From positions 1 to 64,000 of the forward strand of contig NZ_FZQR01000003.1 of assembly GCF_900199455.1 (NCBI RefSeq): 64,000 nt of DNA, written 5' to 3'. Position numbers and translations under genes: made by a program. Positions 18,997 through 27,508 of the stretch are shown piece after piece. Below the pieces are notes generated by a model. That model saw only the letters and a program-made list of their open reading frames with translations. It had not been told where the DNA came from and did not search any database. Within the stretch, counting starts at the first letter, position 1. The number at the start of each line of letters is the position of its first letter. Source of the DNA: Mesorhizobium carmichaelinearum (GTDB lineage Bacteria; Pseudomonadota; Alphaproteobacteria; Rhizobiales; Rhizobiaceae).

Positions 18997-20196
18997 CTAA
19001 TCTCGCCAATAGCTGTCCGGTGGCGGGCCCCAGTCCGTCAGCACGCAGGAATAGACGGCCGTTTCATCGAAAGGATAGCGCGCCTCCATGTCGGGGGTGA
19101 GCGTTAGACCGAGCCCCGGCGCGGTCGGGCGGATCAGGCGGCCGTTTTCGATGCGTCCCTGGTCGCCGATCATCTCGGCGCCGAGCGGAAAATACAGCAT
19201 TGGATATTCGACCAGCTTTCCGTCCGCGGCGAAGGCCGCGTGATAGCTGGCCATGATCGCGGCAGCGCCACCCCAGGCATGCACGACCACGTCGGTCCCC
19301 TTGGCCTTGGCCGCCTCAAACACGTCCATCACCGCTGAAATTCCGCCCATCACCGAAGCGTCGGGCTGGACGAAATCATAGACATCGGCATTGATGCGCT
19401 CGATCATTTCCTTGGGCGTGGTGACGATTTCTCCGCCGCATACCGGCACATCGATACGACCCCGTAGTTCACGAAAGGCATCGGGCTGGTCGGGGCCAAG
19501 CGCCTCCTCGACAAACACCATGCGCTGGTCCGTGATGGCGTGGACGGCCTCGACGAAGGCCACCACATCCTCGACCGCCTGCGGCGGGTCGGCCAGGTTC
19601 TGGCACATGTCGACGCCGACCTTGATGCCGCGCCGCCCGGCCTCTTCCAGCACCCAGGCCGTGCGCAGGATATCGCGCTTGACCGATCGGATCTTGTAGA
19701 TCTCGATACCGAGCGAACCCAGCATATCCAGTTCGCGCAGGAACTGTTCCTTGGCATCGCAACAGCCGCCCGAGCCGTAGATTTGGATCGATTGGGCCTG
19801 CGCCCCGCCGAGAAGCGTGTAGACGGGCACACCAAGGCTCTTGGCCTTGGCGTCCTGCAAAGCAATCTCGAAGGCCGCGATGACGTGCCGCGCGGCCCCC
19901 TGAAGCGACCAGTAATCGCACAGGCTGCGAAGGTCCTTGACCCGGCGATCGATGTCGAAGCCATCGCGGCCGATCACCTGCGGACGGCAAAGGTCGACGA
20001 TCGCCTGGAACACCAGCGGTGCGAAGACGGCGAGGTAGCCTTCACCCAGTCCGGTCACGCCATTATCCAGCGTGACCTCCACCATGCCGATGGTGCGCTT
20101 GGGCCCATTGGGAAAGCATTCCTTGATTTCCGGATCGTCCGCATCGGCGTAGGCCGACGACAGCAGGACGCAGCGGATGTTGGTGATCTGGGCCAT
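18997..20196 (-). CDS. Enolase-superfamily (mandelate racemase/muconate-lactonizing type) enzyme
   Basis: The 399-aa protein has the N-terminal capping domain (MAQITNIRCVLLSSAYADAD) and a TIM barrel with metal-ligand segments GVDMCQNL, VFVEEAL and VCGGEIVT. The His-containing VVVHAWGGAAA near the end marks it as a mandelate-racemase-subgroup member. These enzymes abstract the alpha proton of a carboxylate, commonly to dehydrate sugar acids. It is the last gene of the 14-gene operon, and its ATG overlaps the preceding stop (ATGA). The substrate is not assignable from sequence. A sugar acid would fit the neighbouring aldehyde dehydrogenases and lyase. Confidence 0.85.
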   Translation of the reverse strand: MAQITNIRCVLLSSAYADADDPEIKECFPNGPKRTIGMVEVTLDNGVTGLGEGYLAVFAPLVFQAIVDLCRPQVIGRDGFDIDRRVKDLRSLCDYWSLQGAARHVIAAFEIALQDAKAKSLGVPVYTLLGGAQAQSIQIYGSGGCCDAKEQFLRELDMLGSLGIEIYKIRSVKRDILRTAWVLEEAGRRGIKVGVDMCQNLADPPQAVEDVVAFVEAVHAITDQRMVFVEEALGPDQPDAFRELRGRIDVPVCGGEIVTTPKEMIERINADVYDFVQPDASVMGGISAVMDVFEAAKAKGTDVVVHAWGGAAAIMASYHAAFAADGKLVEYPMLYFPLGAEMIGDQGRIENGRLIRPTAPGLGLTLTPDMEARYPFDETAVYSCVLTDWGPPPDSYWRD

Positions 20197-21104
20197 CAGT
20201 ATCCTCGTGAGAAATCGACGACGCCGTCGAGCGGCATACCGGCGCGAAAGCGCGCCAGATTTGCCAGGAATACATCGACCTTGCGGTCGAGTTCATCCGT
20301 CGTGCCACCGCCGGAATGCTGCGTCAGGATCATGTTCGGGCAGGTCCATAATCTGCGCCCGGTCGGCAAGGGTTCATCGCGGGTCACGTCGATCACCGCG
20401 CCGCCAAGCAGGCCATGCTCAAGGGCGTCGGCAAGCGCGTCCTCATCCAGGATCGAGCCGCGCCCGAAATTGCAGAAGATCGCGCCGACCTTGATCCTGG
20501 CCAGTCGGGCAGCATCGAAAAGACCCGAAGTCGCGGAGGTGGCAGGTGCCGTGCAGACGACCAGGTCGGCCCCGGCAAGCGCCTTGTCGAGCCCCGTGAT
20601 CCCCTCGCGTGTGATCGGCGTGATCACGCAGCCGAATGGCGCCAGCAGTTCAGCCAGCCGCCGGTTGATCGCGCCATAGCCGAACAGAACGACGCGCGCC
20701 CCGCGCAGCACGCGCAGGCGTGTGCGCAAGGGATCGCCAAGCCACTGCTTGCCCGCCTGGAGAAGGACCAGGCGGTCGATGCCCCGATAGAGCGCAAGAA
20801 TGCCGGCAAGCGCCGATTCCGCGACCGGGTCGGCAAAGAAGCCGGCAAGGTTGGTAACCAGCGTCTCACCGTGGCCCCGGTTCCAGTCGAGGCCCGCATA
20901 CTCACCAAACCCGACGGATTCCAGTTGCAGCCAGCGCAGGTTCGGGTTTGCCGCGACCTGATCGGGTTCGGGGTTGCCAAAAACAATGGAGCAATCGCAA
21001 CTGGCTTCGGCCTCCATCAACTTGACCGGAATATCACCCGCGCCGTCCCTGAGCCGCGCTACCTGTTCGTCCGCAAATGCGCCGCAGACCGCAATATCCA
21101 TCAT
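20196..21104 (-). CDS. D-2-hydroxyacid dehydrogenase family protein
   Basis: The 302-aa protein is about 20 residues shorter than the family average. Its NAD-binding loop is VVLFGYGAINRRLAELL. NFGRGSILDEDAL carries the substrate-binding Arg, VTRDEPLP the Glu, and LTQHSGGGT the catalytic His. It would interconvert a 2-hydroxy acid and a 2-oxo acid in the cytoplasm. It overlaps both neighbours by four bases, a sign of translational coupling with the aldehyde dehydrogenase and the enolase-type enzyme. Confidence 0.85.
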   Translation of the reverse strand: MMDIAVCGAFADEQVARLRDGAGDIPVKLMEAEASCDCSIVFGNPEPDQVAANPNLRWLQLESVGFGEYAGLDWNRGHGETLVTNLAGFFADPVAESALAGILALYRGIDRLVLLQAGKQWLGDPLRTRLRVLRGARVVLFGYGAINRRLAELLAPFGCVITPITREGITGLDKALAGADLVVCTAPATSATSGLFDAARLARIKVGAIFCNFGRGSILDEDALADALEHGLLGGAVIDVTRDEPLPTGRRLWTCPNMILTQHSGGGTTDELDRKVDVFLANLARFRAGMPLDGVVDFSRGY

Positions 21105-22606
21105 CGGGACACCGAGGGCTGCGCAGTACTGATCCAGATCGTCTTGGTCTGCAGATACTGGTCCATGGCCTCGGTGCCGTTGTCCCGGGCAAGCGAGCCG
21201 GAGCGCTTGTAACCACCAAAGGGCGTCTTGACGTCGCCTTCTGAAAACCCGTTGACCGAAACAGTGCCGCAGGGCAGCCGCCGCGCCATGTGGATGGCGC
21301 GGTCGATATCCTTGGTAAACACGGTCGCGTGCAAGCCGTAGTCGGTGTCGCGTGCGATCCGCAGCGCCATATCCATTCCAGCGACCGGCAGAATGCCGAG
21401 GACAGGGCCAAAAATCTCCTCGCGGGCGATGCTCATCGTGGGCGTCATATCGGCAAAGACAGCGGGCTCGATGAAGTAGCCTGGCCCCGTCGAGCCGCCG
21501 CCGGTCAGCAAGCGGGCACCCTCGGCCGATCCGCGCTCGATGTAGCCCATCACGCGGTTCTGGTGTTCGGCGCTGACCATGGCGCCAATATTGGTCGCCG
21601 GATCGAGTGGATCGCCGACACGGAATGCCTTGGCGCGGACGGTGACGCGATGGGCGAACTCCTCAGCCAGACTGCGGTCGACAAGCTGCCGCATGTTCGC
21701 GGAACAGTTCTGGCCGCCATTCCAGAAGGCGGACATCGCGGCATGCTCGATCAGATCGTCCGTGAGATCGGCATCATCCAGCACGATGAACGGGCTCTTA
21801 CCGCCCATCTCCAGGCCAATTACCTTGAGATTGCTCTCGCCGGCATAGCGCAGGAAATAACCGCCGACCTCGGTCGACCCGGTGAAGGAGACGATATCGA
21901 TATCGGGGTGACGGCCTATCGCCTGGCCCGTGATTTCGCCGAGACCGGGCAACACGTTGATGACGCCGTCCGGGATGCCGGCTTCCTGCGCGAGTTCGGC
22001 AAGGCGCAGGACGGACAACGGCGTCTGCTCGGCGGGTTTTACCAGCACGGAGCAGCCGGCGGCGAGCGCGGGCGCCATCTTCCAGGCCGCCATCAGCAGC
22101 GGGAAATTCCATGGCAGGACGAGACCCACGACGCCGGCCGGCTCCTTGACGATGAGGGCCAGCGCATTCTCTCCGGTGGGTGCCACCTTGCCGAACGACT
22201 TGTCAGCGAGTTCGCCATACCACTGGAAGAAGTTCGGAACCTCCCGCCCGATCTCGTTTGCGCAGTCGGTGATGGTTTTGCCGCTGTCGATGCTTTCGAG
22301 AACGACGAGTTCGTCGGCATTGGCGCGTACGAGTTCGGCGAGCCGCAGCAGCGCTTCCTTGCGGAACTCGGGAGCCGCGCGCGACCAGACACCGTCGTCA
22401 AAGGATCTGCGGGCGGCCTTGACGGCGCGATCGACATCGGCGCCACCGCAATGCGCCACGGCGGCAACGAACTGGCCGGTCGCCGGGTTGATGGTGTCGA
22501 AAGTCGCGCCGTCCGCTGCCGCGGTGAATTTGCCGTCAATGAAGGCGAGACCTTTCGGGGTCAGCTTGGAAGCGACTGCGTGAGCGCTGTCTTTGGTTAA
22601 GGTCAC
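21101..22606 (-). CDS. NAD(P)-dependent aldehyde dehydrogenase (first of two in operon)
   Basis: This 501-aa enzyme has a GTG start with GGAGACC upstream. It has VLPWNFPLLMAAWKMAPALA, the cofactor loop FTGSTEVGGYF, LEMGGKSPFIVLDDAD with the general-base Glu, and NGGQNCSANMR with the catalytic Cys. The C-terminus SEGDVKTPFGGYKRSG resembles gamma-glutamyl-gamma-aminobutyraldehyde/betaine aldehyde dehydrogenases. It oxidises an aldehyde to an acid. Overlaps the 2-hydroxyacid dehydrogenase gene. Relatively similar to the enzyme at 38236, so both may act on related semialdehydes. Confidence 0.92.
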   Translation of the reverse strand: MTLTKDSAHAVASKLTPKGLAFIDGKFTAAADGATFDTINPATGQFVAAVAHCGGADVDRAVKAARRSFDDGVWSRAAPEFRKEALLRLAELVRANADELVVLESIDSGKTITDCANEIGREVPNFFQWYGELADKSFGKVAPTGENALALIVKEPAGVVGLVLPWNFPLLMAAWKMAPALAAGCSVLVKPAEQTPLSVLRLAELAQEAGIPDGVINVLPGLGEITGQAIGRHPDIDIVSFTGSTEVGGYFLRYAGESNLKVIGLEMGGKSPFIVLDDADLTDDLIEHAAMSAFWNGGQNCSANMRQLVDRSLAEEFAHRVTVRAKAFRVGDPLDPATNIGAMVSAEHQNRVMGYIERGSAEGARLLTGGGSTGPGYFIEPAVFADMTPTMSIAREEIFGPVLGILPVAGMDMALRIARDTDYGLHATVFTKDIDRAIHMARRLPCGTVSVNGFSEGDVKTPFGGYKRSGSLARDNGTEAMDQYLQTKTIWISTAQPSVSR

Positions 22607-22636
22607 GTCTTGGTCTCCGTCGGATGCGTTGAGAGG

Positions 22637-23443
22637 TCAGCGCGACTGGTGTCGCACCGAAATATGCCAGGGAATGAGGAGGCGCTCGGCGAGCGTGACC
22701 AAGCCGAACAAAGCCAGGCCGAGGATTGTCAGGAAAAAGATGCCAGCAAAGGCAAGGTCCGGGCGCATGTTGCCGGTGACGATCTGGATGTAGAAGCCGA
22801 GCCCCTGGTCCGAGCCGATGAACTCCGCGATTGCCGCGCCGACCGTCGCGTTGATCGCGGCGTATTTGAAGCCGACGAAGCATTGCGGCAGCGCGGCCGG
22901 CAGCCGGACCTTGACGAAGGTGCGCCATACGCTCGCGCCGGTCGAGACGCTGAAGCGCGACAGTTCCTCGCTCAGCGAACTGAACGCGAGAATGGCGTTG
23001 AGCACGATAGGAAAGAAACAGACCAGGAAGACGATGATCACCTTGGGCAGCAGGCCGAAACCCAGCCAGGAGATGAAGAGCGGCGCGAAGGCGATCTTGG
23101 GTACCATTTCGACGCAGACGACAAACGGATAGATCGTGCGGCGCAGGATGGACGAGAATGCGATGGCGAGGCCGAGCGGCAGCGCCAGGATGACCGCCAC
23201 CGCGTAACCCAGCACGACCTCCACGCCGGTGATCCAGGTGTAGTAGAGCAGCCGGTCGATGTCCGCCCAACCCTTCGTGACGATGACCGATGGAGGCGTG
23301 AGGATGTAGCGCGGGATATCGAACCAGACGATGGAGTACTGCCAGGCGAGGAAGAACGCCGCGAAGAAAGCAATGGACATCCAGGACCGCGCAATCCAGC
23401 GGGCAGCGCGCTCCGGTGGAGAGGGTCGATCAGAGGACGCCAT
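22637..23443 (-). CDS. ABC transporter permease, nitrate/taurine type
   Basis: The 268-aa integral membrane protein of the SsuC/TauC family has about six membrane segments and the EAA-like loop FSVSTGASVWRTFVKVRLPAALPQCF, which docks the ATPase. The C-terminal PAKE is followed by helix GLVTLAERLLIPW. It forms one importer with the ATPase at 23430 and the binding protein at 24265. The start overlaps the ATPase stop by 14 bases. Confidence 0.9.
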   Translation of the reverse strand: MASSDRPSPPERAARWIARSWMSIAFFAAFFLAWQYSIVWFDIPRYILTPPSVIVTKGWADIDRLLYYTWITGVEVVLGYAVAVILALPLGLAIAFSSILRRTIYPFVVCVEMVPKIAFAPLFISWLGFGLLPKVIIVFLVCFFPIVLNAILAFSSLSEELSRFSVSTGASVWRTFVKVRLPAALPQCFVGFKYAAINATVGAAIAEFIGSDQGLGFYIQIVTGNMRPDLAFAGIFFLTILGLALFGLVTLAERLLIPWHISVRHQSR

Positions 23444-24197
23444 AGCCGCGAAATATCTCCTGAGCCTGCCGGACGTAGCCGATGAATTGCGGGCTGCTCT
23501 TGACCTCGAAATCGCGCGGATAAGGCAGATCGACGGAAATGATCCGTTCGACGCGTCCGGGGCGCGGCGTGATGATGGCGACGTGGGTGGAAAGCTGGAT
23601 AGCCTCCTCTATCGAGTGCGTCACGAACACAACGGTCGGATGGCGCTGTATCCACAGCGCCTGCAAATCGGTGCGGATCGCTTCTCGGGTCATGGCGTCG
23701 AGCTTGCCGAGCGGCTCGTCGAGCAGCATGGTCGCGGGCTGATGCACCAGCGCCTGGCAGAATGCGGCGCGCTGCTGCATCCCACCGGAGAGTTCGTGCG
23801 GGTAGCGCCGTTGAAAATCCTCAAGATGGACCGAAGCGAGCAATTCGTCCACGCTGGCGCGGTGAGCGGCCGTTGAAAGTCCTCGCAGCTCCAGCTGCAA
23901 CTCGATGTTGCCACGCACGGTGCGCCACGGCACCAGCGTATTGTCCTGAAACATGATGCCGATGTCGGTCTGTGGCCCGACGACGGTGCGCCCGTCGATC
24001 GCAATTCGGCCCCCTGTGGCGTCGAGCAACCCGGCGATCATCAGCATGAGGGTCGACTTTCCGCAGCCCGACGGACCGAGCAACGAGACGAATTCGCCCT
24101 TTTCGATCTTCATGTCGACCGGACCGAAGGCATGCAGGGCGCCGGGGCCTGCCCCGAACACCTTCTGCACGCCCGTAAGTTCGATAAGCGGATTCAT
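23430..24197 (-). CDS. ABC transporter ATP-binding protein, nitrate/taurine type
   Basis: This 255-aa ATPase has Walker A GPSGCGKSTLM, a Q-loop in GIMFQDNTLVPWRTV, the signature LSGGMQQRAAFCQAL and Walker B MLLDEPLGKLDAM. The switch His is in VVFVTHSIEEAI. The sequence resembles SsuB/TauB/NrtD. It energises uptake through the permease that follows. The ATG at 24195-24197 gives the normal length. It works with the NMT1/THI5-type binding protein encoded just upstream. Confidence 0.93.
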   Translation of the reverse strand: MNPLIELTGVQKVFGAGPGALHAFGPVDMKIEKGEFVSLLGPSGCGKSTLMLMIAGLLDATGGRIAIDGRTVVGPQTDIGIMFQDNTLVPWRTVRGNIELQLELRGLSTAAHRASVDELLASVHLEDFQRRYPHELSGGMQQRAAFCQALVHQPATMLLDEPLGKLDAMTREAIRTDLQALWIQRHPTVVFVTHSIEEAIQLSTHVAIITPRPGRVERIISVDLPYPRDFEVKSSPQFIGYVRQAQEIFRGYGVL

Positions 24198-24264
24198 TGA
24201 CTGTTCAATCTGGTCCGACTGGAAGCGAGCACCGGAGTGACGGCAAGCCACCCCGGTTCGCCGA

Positions 24265-25263
24265 TTACTTGACGAAGTCGTTGGTGTAGAATTGCGTGGC
24301 CTCGACCTTTGGGTCGAGGTCATTGTACTTCTTCATCAGGGTCACCATGCTTTCCCAATCGGACGGAACGTTCAAGCCGAGCGTCTTGTCCTTGTTCGCG
24401 GCCGAATAGAGCAGGCTGAGCGTCACATCGAGCACGGCGCGGGCCTGCGCTTTTCCCTCATCCTCGTTCATCGTTCCGCCGACGATGTCGCCAATCGCCG
24501 CGATCGCCGCGTCCGGATTGGCCTCGGCCGCCTTATAGGACTTGATGGTCGCCTGCACGAAGCGTTTCACGAGGTCCGGGTTTTTCGCGACCATGTCCTT
24601 GCGAGCGACGATGCAATATCCGACTTGGTTCACGCCATGGGCCGAATAGGGAAAAACCACCGGTGCGGCGCCGCCGTTCTTCTTGATCTCGGCCGGCTTG
24701 TCGTCGATGCCGCCAAGCATGCCTACCGTGTCACCGGCACCTTGCAGATAGCTCGATACGAGCGCGCCGTCAGGCACATTGGTGAGCGTGATGTCGGAAG
24801 GCGAAAGGCCCGCCGTGGCAAGGACGATCGGAAAGAACGTGTTGACGCCGGCATTGGCCGTGGTGAGCAGCTTCTTGCCCTTGAGGTCGGAGATTTTGGT
24901 GATGCCCGCTTCGGGGCGAACCAGTATCGCTTCCGATCCCATGGCATCGATCACCGCGACCGAGATCAATGCGGCGCCCTGCGAGGCGAGGTTCACCATC
25001 GATCCGCATGAGCCATAGGAAAAGTCACTGTCGCCGTTGGCGACCAGACGGTGCGCCGAGCCCGATCCATTGCCGGAACGGATATCAAGGTTGATGCCGG
25101 CATCTCTGTAGAAACCCTTCACCTTGCCGAGGGCGAAGCCGGCATGGGAACCGTAGTACATCCAGTTGAGGCGTAACTTCACATCGTCGTCGGCTTTGGC
25201 GACGCCGACGAGCAACATTGTGGCTGCCACGGCACCGAGCATCACATCCTTGAAATTGCGCAT
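24265..25263 (-). CDS. ABC transporter substrate-binding protein, NMT1/THI5-like
   Basis: The 332-aa periplasmic protein has a clear signal peptide (MRNFKDVMLGAVAATMLLVG, cleaved near VAKA-DDD). The ligand-binding fold opens with LRLNWMYYGSHAGFALGK, then GFYRDAGINLDI and GSGSAHRLVANGDSDFSYGS, as in riboflavin/pyrimidine/taurine-type binding proteins. ATG with AAGGAG upstream. Members bind small aromatic or sulfonate compounds; the ligand here is unknown. It is the binding component of the importer completed by the two genes downstream. Confidence 0.9.
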   Translation of the reverse strand: MRNFKDVMLGAVAATMLLVGVAKADDDVKLRLNWMYYGSHAGFALGKVKGFYRDAGINLDIRSGNGSGSAHRLVANGDSDFSYGSCGSMVNLASQGAALISVAVIDAMGSEAILVRPEAGITKISDLKGKKLLTTANAGVNTFFPIVLATAGLSPSDITLTNVPDGALVSSYLQGAGDTVGMLGGIDDKPAEIKKNGGAAPVVFPYSAHGVNQVGYCIVARKDMVAKNPDLVKRFVQATIKSYKAAEANPDAAIAAIGDIVGGTMNEDEGKAQARAVLDVTLSLLYSAANKDKTLGLNVPSDWESMVTLMKKYNDLDPKVEATQFYTNDFVK

Positions 25264-25313
25264 AGCGGTCGCTCCTTTTGATTTGTCGCTTCTTGTGGTG
25301 TTCCCGATATTGT

Positions 25314-26291
25314 CTACTTGGACACGAGGCGGGGCACGCCCGCGGCCTGCATCATCGCCAGGGTCTTGGCGCGATAGTCCTGGCGGATGTCGCGTGTCGG
25401 CGGCCGGCAGCGGCTCGAAGGCAGGCCGATCAGTTCCATGCACAATTTGTCGAGATAGCCGTCGCCGCTGGTGAACTCCTTCTCGATCGCCACCCAGAGC
25501 TTGTAGAAGGGCATGGCCTCCTCCACCATCATGCGCGCGATCTCGGTGTAGTTCCGCGCCTTGACCTCGTCGATCAGCTTGATGCCCCATTCCGGCCAGT
25601 AGTTGCACAGATGCACCTCGAAGGCCTGCGCCCCCAGCGACGGCATTGCCGAGTAGGGAAAGAACAGATTGTTGTCGATGATCGTGAAGCGTTTGGAAAA
25701 ATTCGAGGTGACGTCCTCGAATTCCATGGCGTCTGTTCGCGGCGTCGCCCATTTCAGGCCGACAACGTTTTCGATCTTGGCAAGACGATCAATCATGCCG
25801 AACGACAGGCTCGTCGAGGTCCAGAACGTATTATAGACGATGATGCCAATGCGCGGCGCCGCCTTGGCCGCGGCCATGACGAACTCCTCGAAATCGGCCT
25901 CCGTGTGGGTGAAATAGAACGGGCACGAGACCTGCAGGAAGTCGAACCCCATCGACTGCGCCGCCTGCGCCAGCTTCACCAGTTCCAGCGTGCTCGTCGA
26001 TTGGCCGCCAAAGGCAAGCGGAACGCGTCCCTTGGCCTCATCGACAACGGTTTCACCGACACTGATCCGTTCCTGGAACGACATGGTCGAGAAGTCGCCC
26101 GCCGCGCCACCCGCCAGGAGCGTGGCATATTCGGCGGTCAGGCCGTTGTCGATCAGGAAGCGGACATAGGCTCTGATCGCCACATGATTGACCGGAAAGT
26201 CAGCACTGTCCACGAATGCCGTCGGTATCGTCACGTAGCAGCCCGCCAGACGCGATTTCAATTTTTCAAAGTCCAAAGTCATCTCCTTCAT
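25314..26291 (-). CDS. Dihydrodipicolinate synthase (DapA) family lyase, atypical
   Basis: This TIM-barrel class I aldolase is about 322-325 aa. The Schiff-base lysine is in VVGLKWATPR and the proton-relay tyrosine in GIIVYNTFWT. The usual GTTGE carboxylate-binding loop is replaced by LAGGAAGDFSTMS, which argues against authentic dihydrodipicolinate synthase or N-acetylneuraminate lyase activity. Two starts compete: the ATG at 26282 has AAGGAG directly touching it, which is too close, so the ATG at 26291 or an internal start may be used. It lies between the two transporter blocks of the operon. A sugar-acid lyase or dehydratase is a fair guess. Confidence 0.8.
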   Translation of the reverse strand: MKEMTLDFEKLKSRLAGCYVTIPTAFVDSADFPVNHVAIRAYVRFLIDNGLTAEYATLLAGGAAGDFSTMSFQERISVGETVVDEAKGRVPLAFGGQSTSTLELVKLAQAAQSMGFDFLQVSCPFYFTHTEADFEEFVMAAAKAAPRIGIIVYNTFWTSTSLSFGMIDRLAKIENVVGLKWATPRTDAMEFEDVTSNFSKRFTIIDNNLFFPYSAMPSLGAQAFEVHLCNYWPEWGIKLIDEVKARNYTEIARMMVEEAMPFYKLWVAIEKEFTSGDGYLDKLCMELIGLPSSRCRPPTRDIRQDYRAKTLAMMQAAGVPRLVSK

Positions 26292-26404
26292 GCAGACTTG
26301 GCAGAGTCGTATTGCCCGCCGCTCTGTTCGTTTTGCTTTGACCGTCACTCACGTCCGTCCGGATTGACGAAGCTGAGCACAAGGCCAGGACAGGTCCCGT
26401 GCCC

Positions 26405-27508
26405 CTAGAGCTTCCGCATGAGCGGTATCGTTTTGCCGTCCCGGGCAAACAGATGCGCCCTGCGCCAATCAACCCCGATCTCGCATTTTCCCGGTCCGAT
26501 GCTCCTTGCTTCCTCGTCGCCTTGACGCATGACCACCGCGCCCGCCGGATGCGCTGGCGCATGCAGGAAGCTCTCGCCGCCAAGCCGTTCCACGAACTCG
26601 ACATCGGCCTGCAGACGCGGGCCGGCAGTCCGGTGTGTGTTGAAATGCTCGGGCCTGATGCCAACGGTCACGCTGCCGGAGAGCGCCATCGGCTGCGCCA
26701 GGTCCAGTTCCACGCTGCCGCCGGTCGTTCCCGCGATCTGCAGCGCCAGGCGCGTGCCTTCCTGCCTCTCAACGAACGCCTCGAGGAAACTCATCTTGGG
26801 CGAACCCATGAAGCCGGCGACGAACCGGTTGCAGGGCGCGTCGTAGATCTGTGCCGGCGTTCCAAACTGCTCGATCACGCCATCGCGCAACACCACGATC
26901 CGGTCGGCCAGCGTCATCGCCTCGGTCTGATCGTGCGTGACGTAGATCATCGTGGCACCAAGGCTTCTGTGCAGCTTGGCGAGTTCGAGCCGCATCTGGA
27001 CGCGAAGTTCGGCATCGAGGTTCGACAGCGGCTCGTCGAACAGGAACACTTCGGGCTCACGCACGATCGCCCGGCCGATCGCCACGCGCTGCCGCTGTCC
27101 TCCGGAAAGCTCCTTGGGAAGCCGGCCCAGCAACGGGCCAAGCTGAAGCGTGTCGGCGACAGCGGCGACCCTCTTGTCGCGCTCGGCTTTCGGCATGCCT
27201 TGCATCAGCAGGGAGAAGGCCATGTTCTCGGCGACCGTCTTGTGCGGGTAGAGCGCATAGCTCTGGAACACCATGGCCACGCCGCGATTTGCCGGCGGCA
27301 CGCCGCGCATCGGCTTGCCGCCGATCGCTACCGTGCCACCACTGATCGGCTCTAGGCCGCAGATCATGCGCAGCAACGTCGATTTTCCGCAGCCCGACGG
27401 CCCGATGAAGACCAGGAATTCACCATGCTCGATCGTCAGATCGACGCCGGGGATAATGATCTTCTCGCCATATTTCTTCGAGACGCCCGAAAGCTCAACC
27501 TTGGCCAT
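26405..27508 (-). CDS. Sugar ABC transporter ATP-binding protein (UgpC/MalK type)
   Basis: The 367-aa ATPase has Walker A GPSGCGKSTLL, signature LSGGQRQRVAIGRAI, Walker B VFLFDEPLSNLDAELR and switch YVTHDQTEAM. A C-terminal TOBE/OB domain contains VTVGIRPEHFN. The long C-terminal domain is that of carbohydrate importers. It belongs with the binding protein at 33267 and the permeases at 32269 and 31403, although three genes lie between. It overlaps the end of the Asp-box gene by 14 bases. Confidence 0.93.
   Translation of the reverse strand: MAKVELSGVSKKYGEKIIIPGVDLTIEHGEFLVFIGPSGCGKSTLLRMICGLEPISGGTVAIGGKPMRGVPPANRGVAMVFQSYALYPHKTVAENMAFSLLMQGMPKAERDKRVAAVADTLQLGPLLGRLPKELSGGQRQRVAIGRAIVREPEVFLFDEPLSNLDAELRVQMRLELAKLHRSLGATMIYVTHDQTEAMTLADRIVVLRDGVIEQFGTPAQIYDAPCNRFVAGFMGSPKMSFLEAFVERQEGTRLALQIAGTTGGSVELDLAQPMALSGSVTVGIRPEHFNTHRTAGPRLQADVEFVERLGGESFLHAPAHPAGAVVMRQGDEEARSIGPGKCEIGVDWRRAHLFARDGKTIPLMRKL

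Noticed and set aside
21290..22600. Long plus-strand open frame opposite the aldehyde dehydrogenase
   Set aside because: Shadow of a gene with intact catalytic Cys and Glu motifs.
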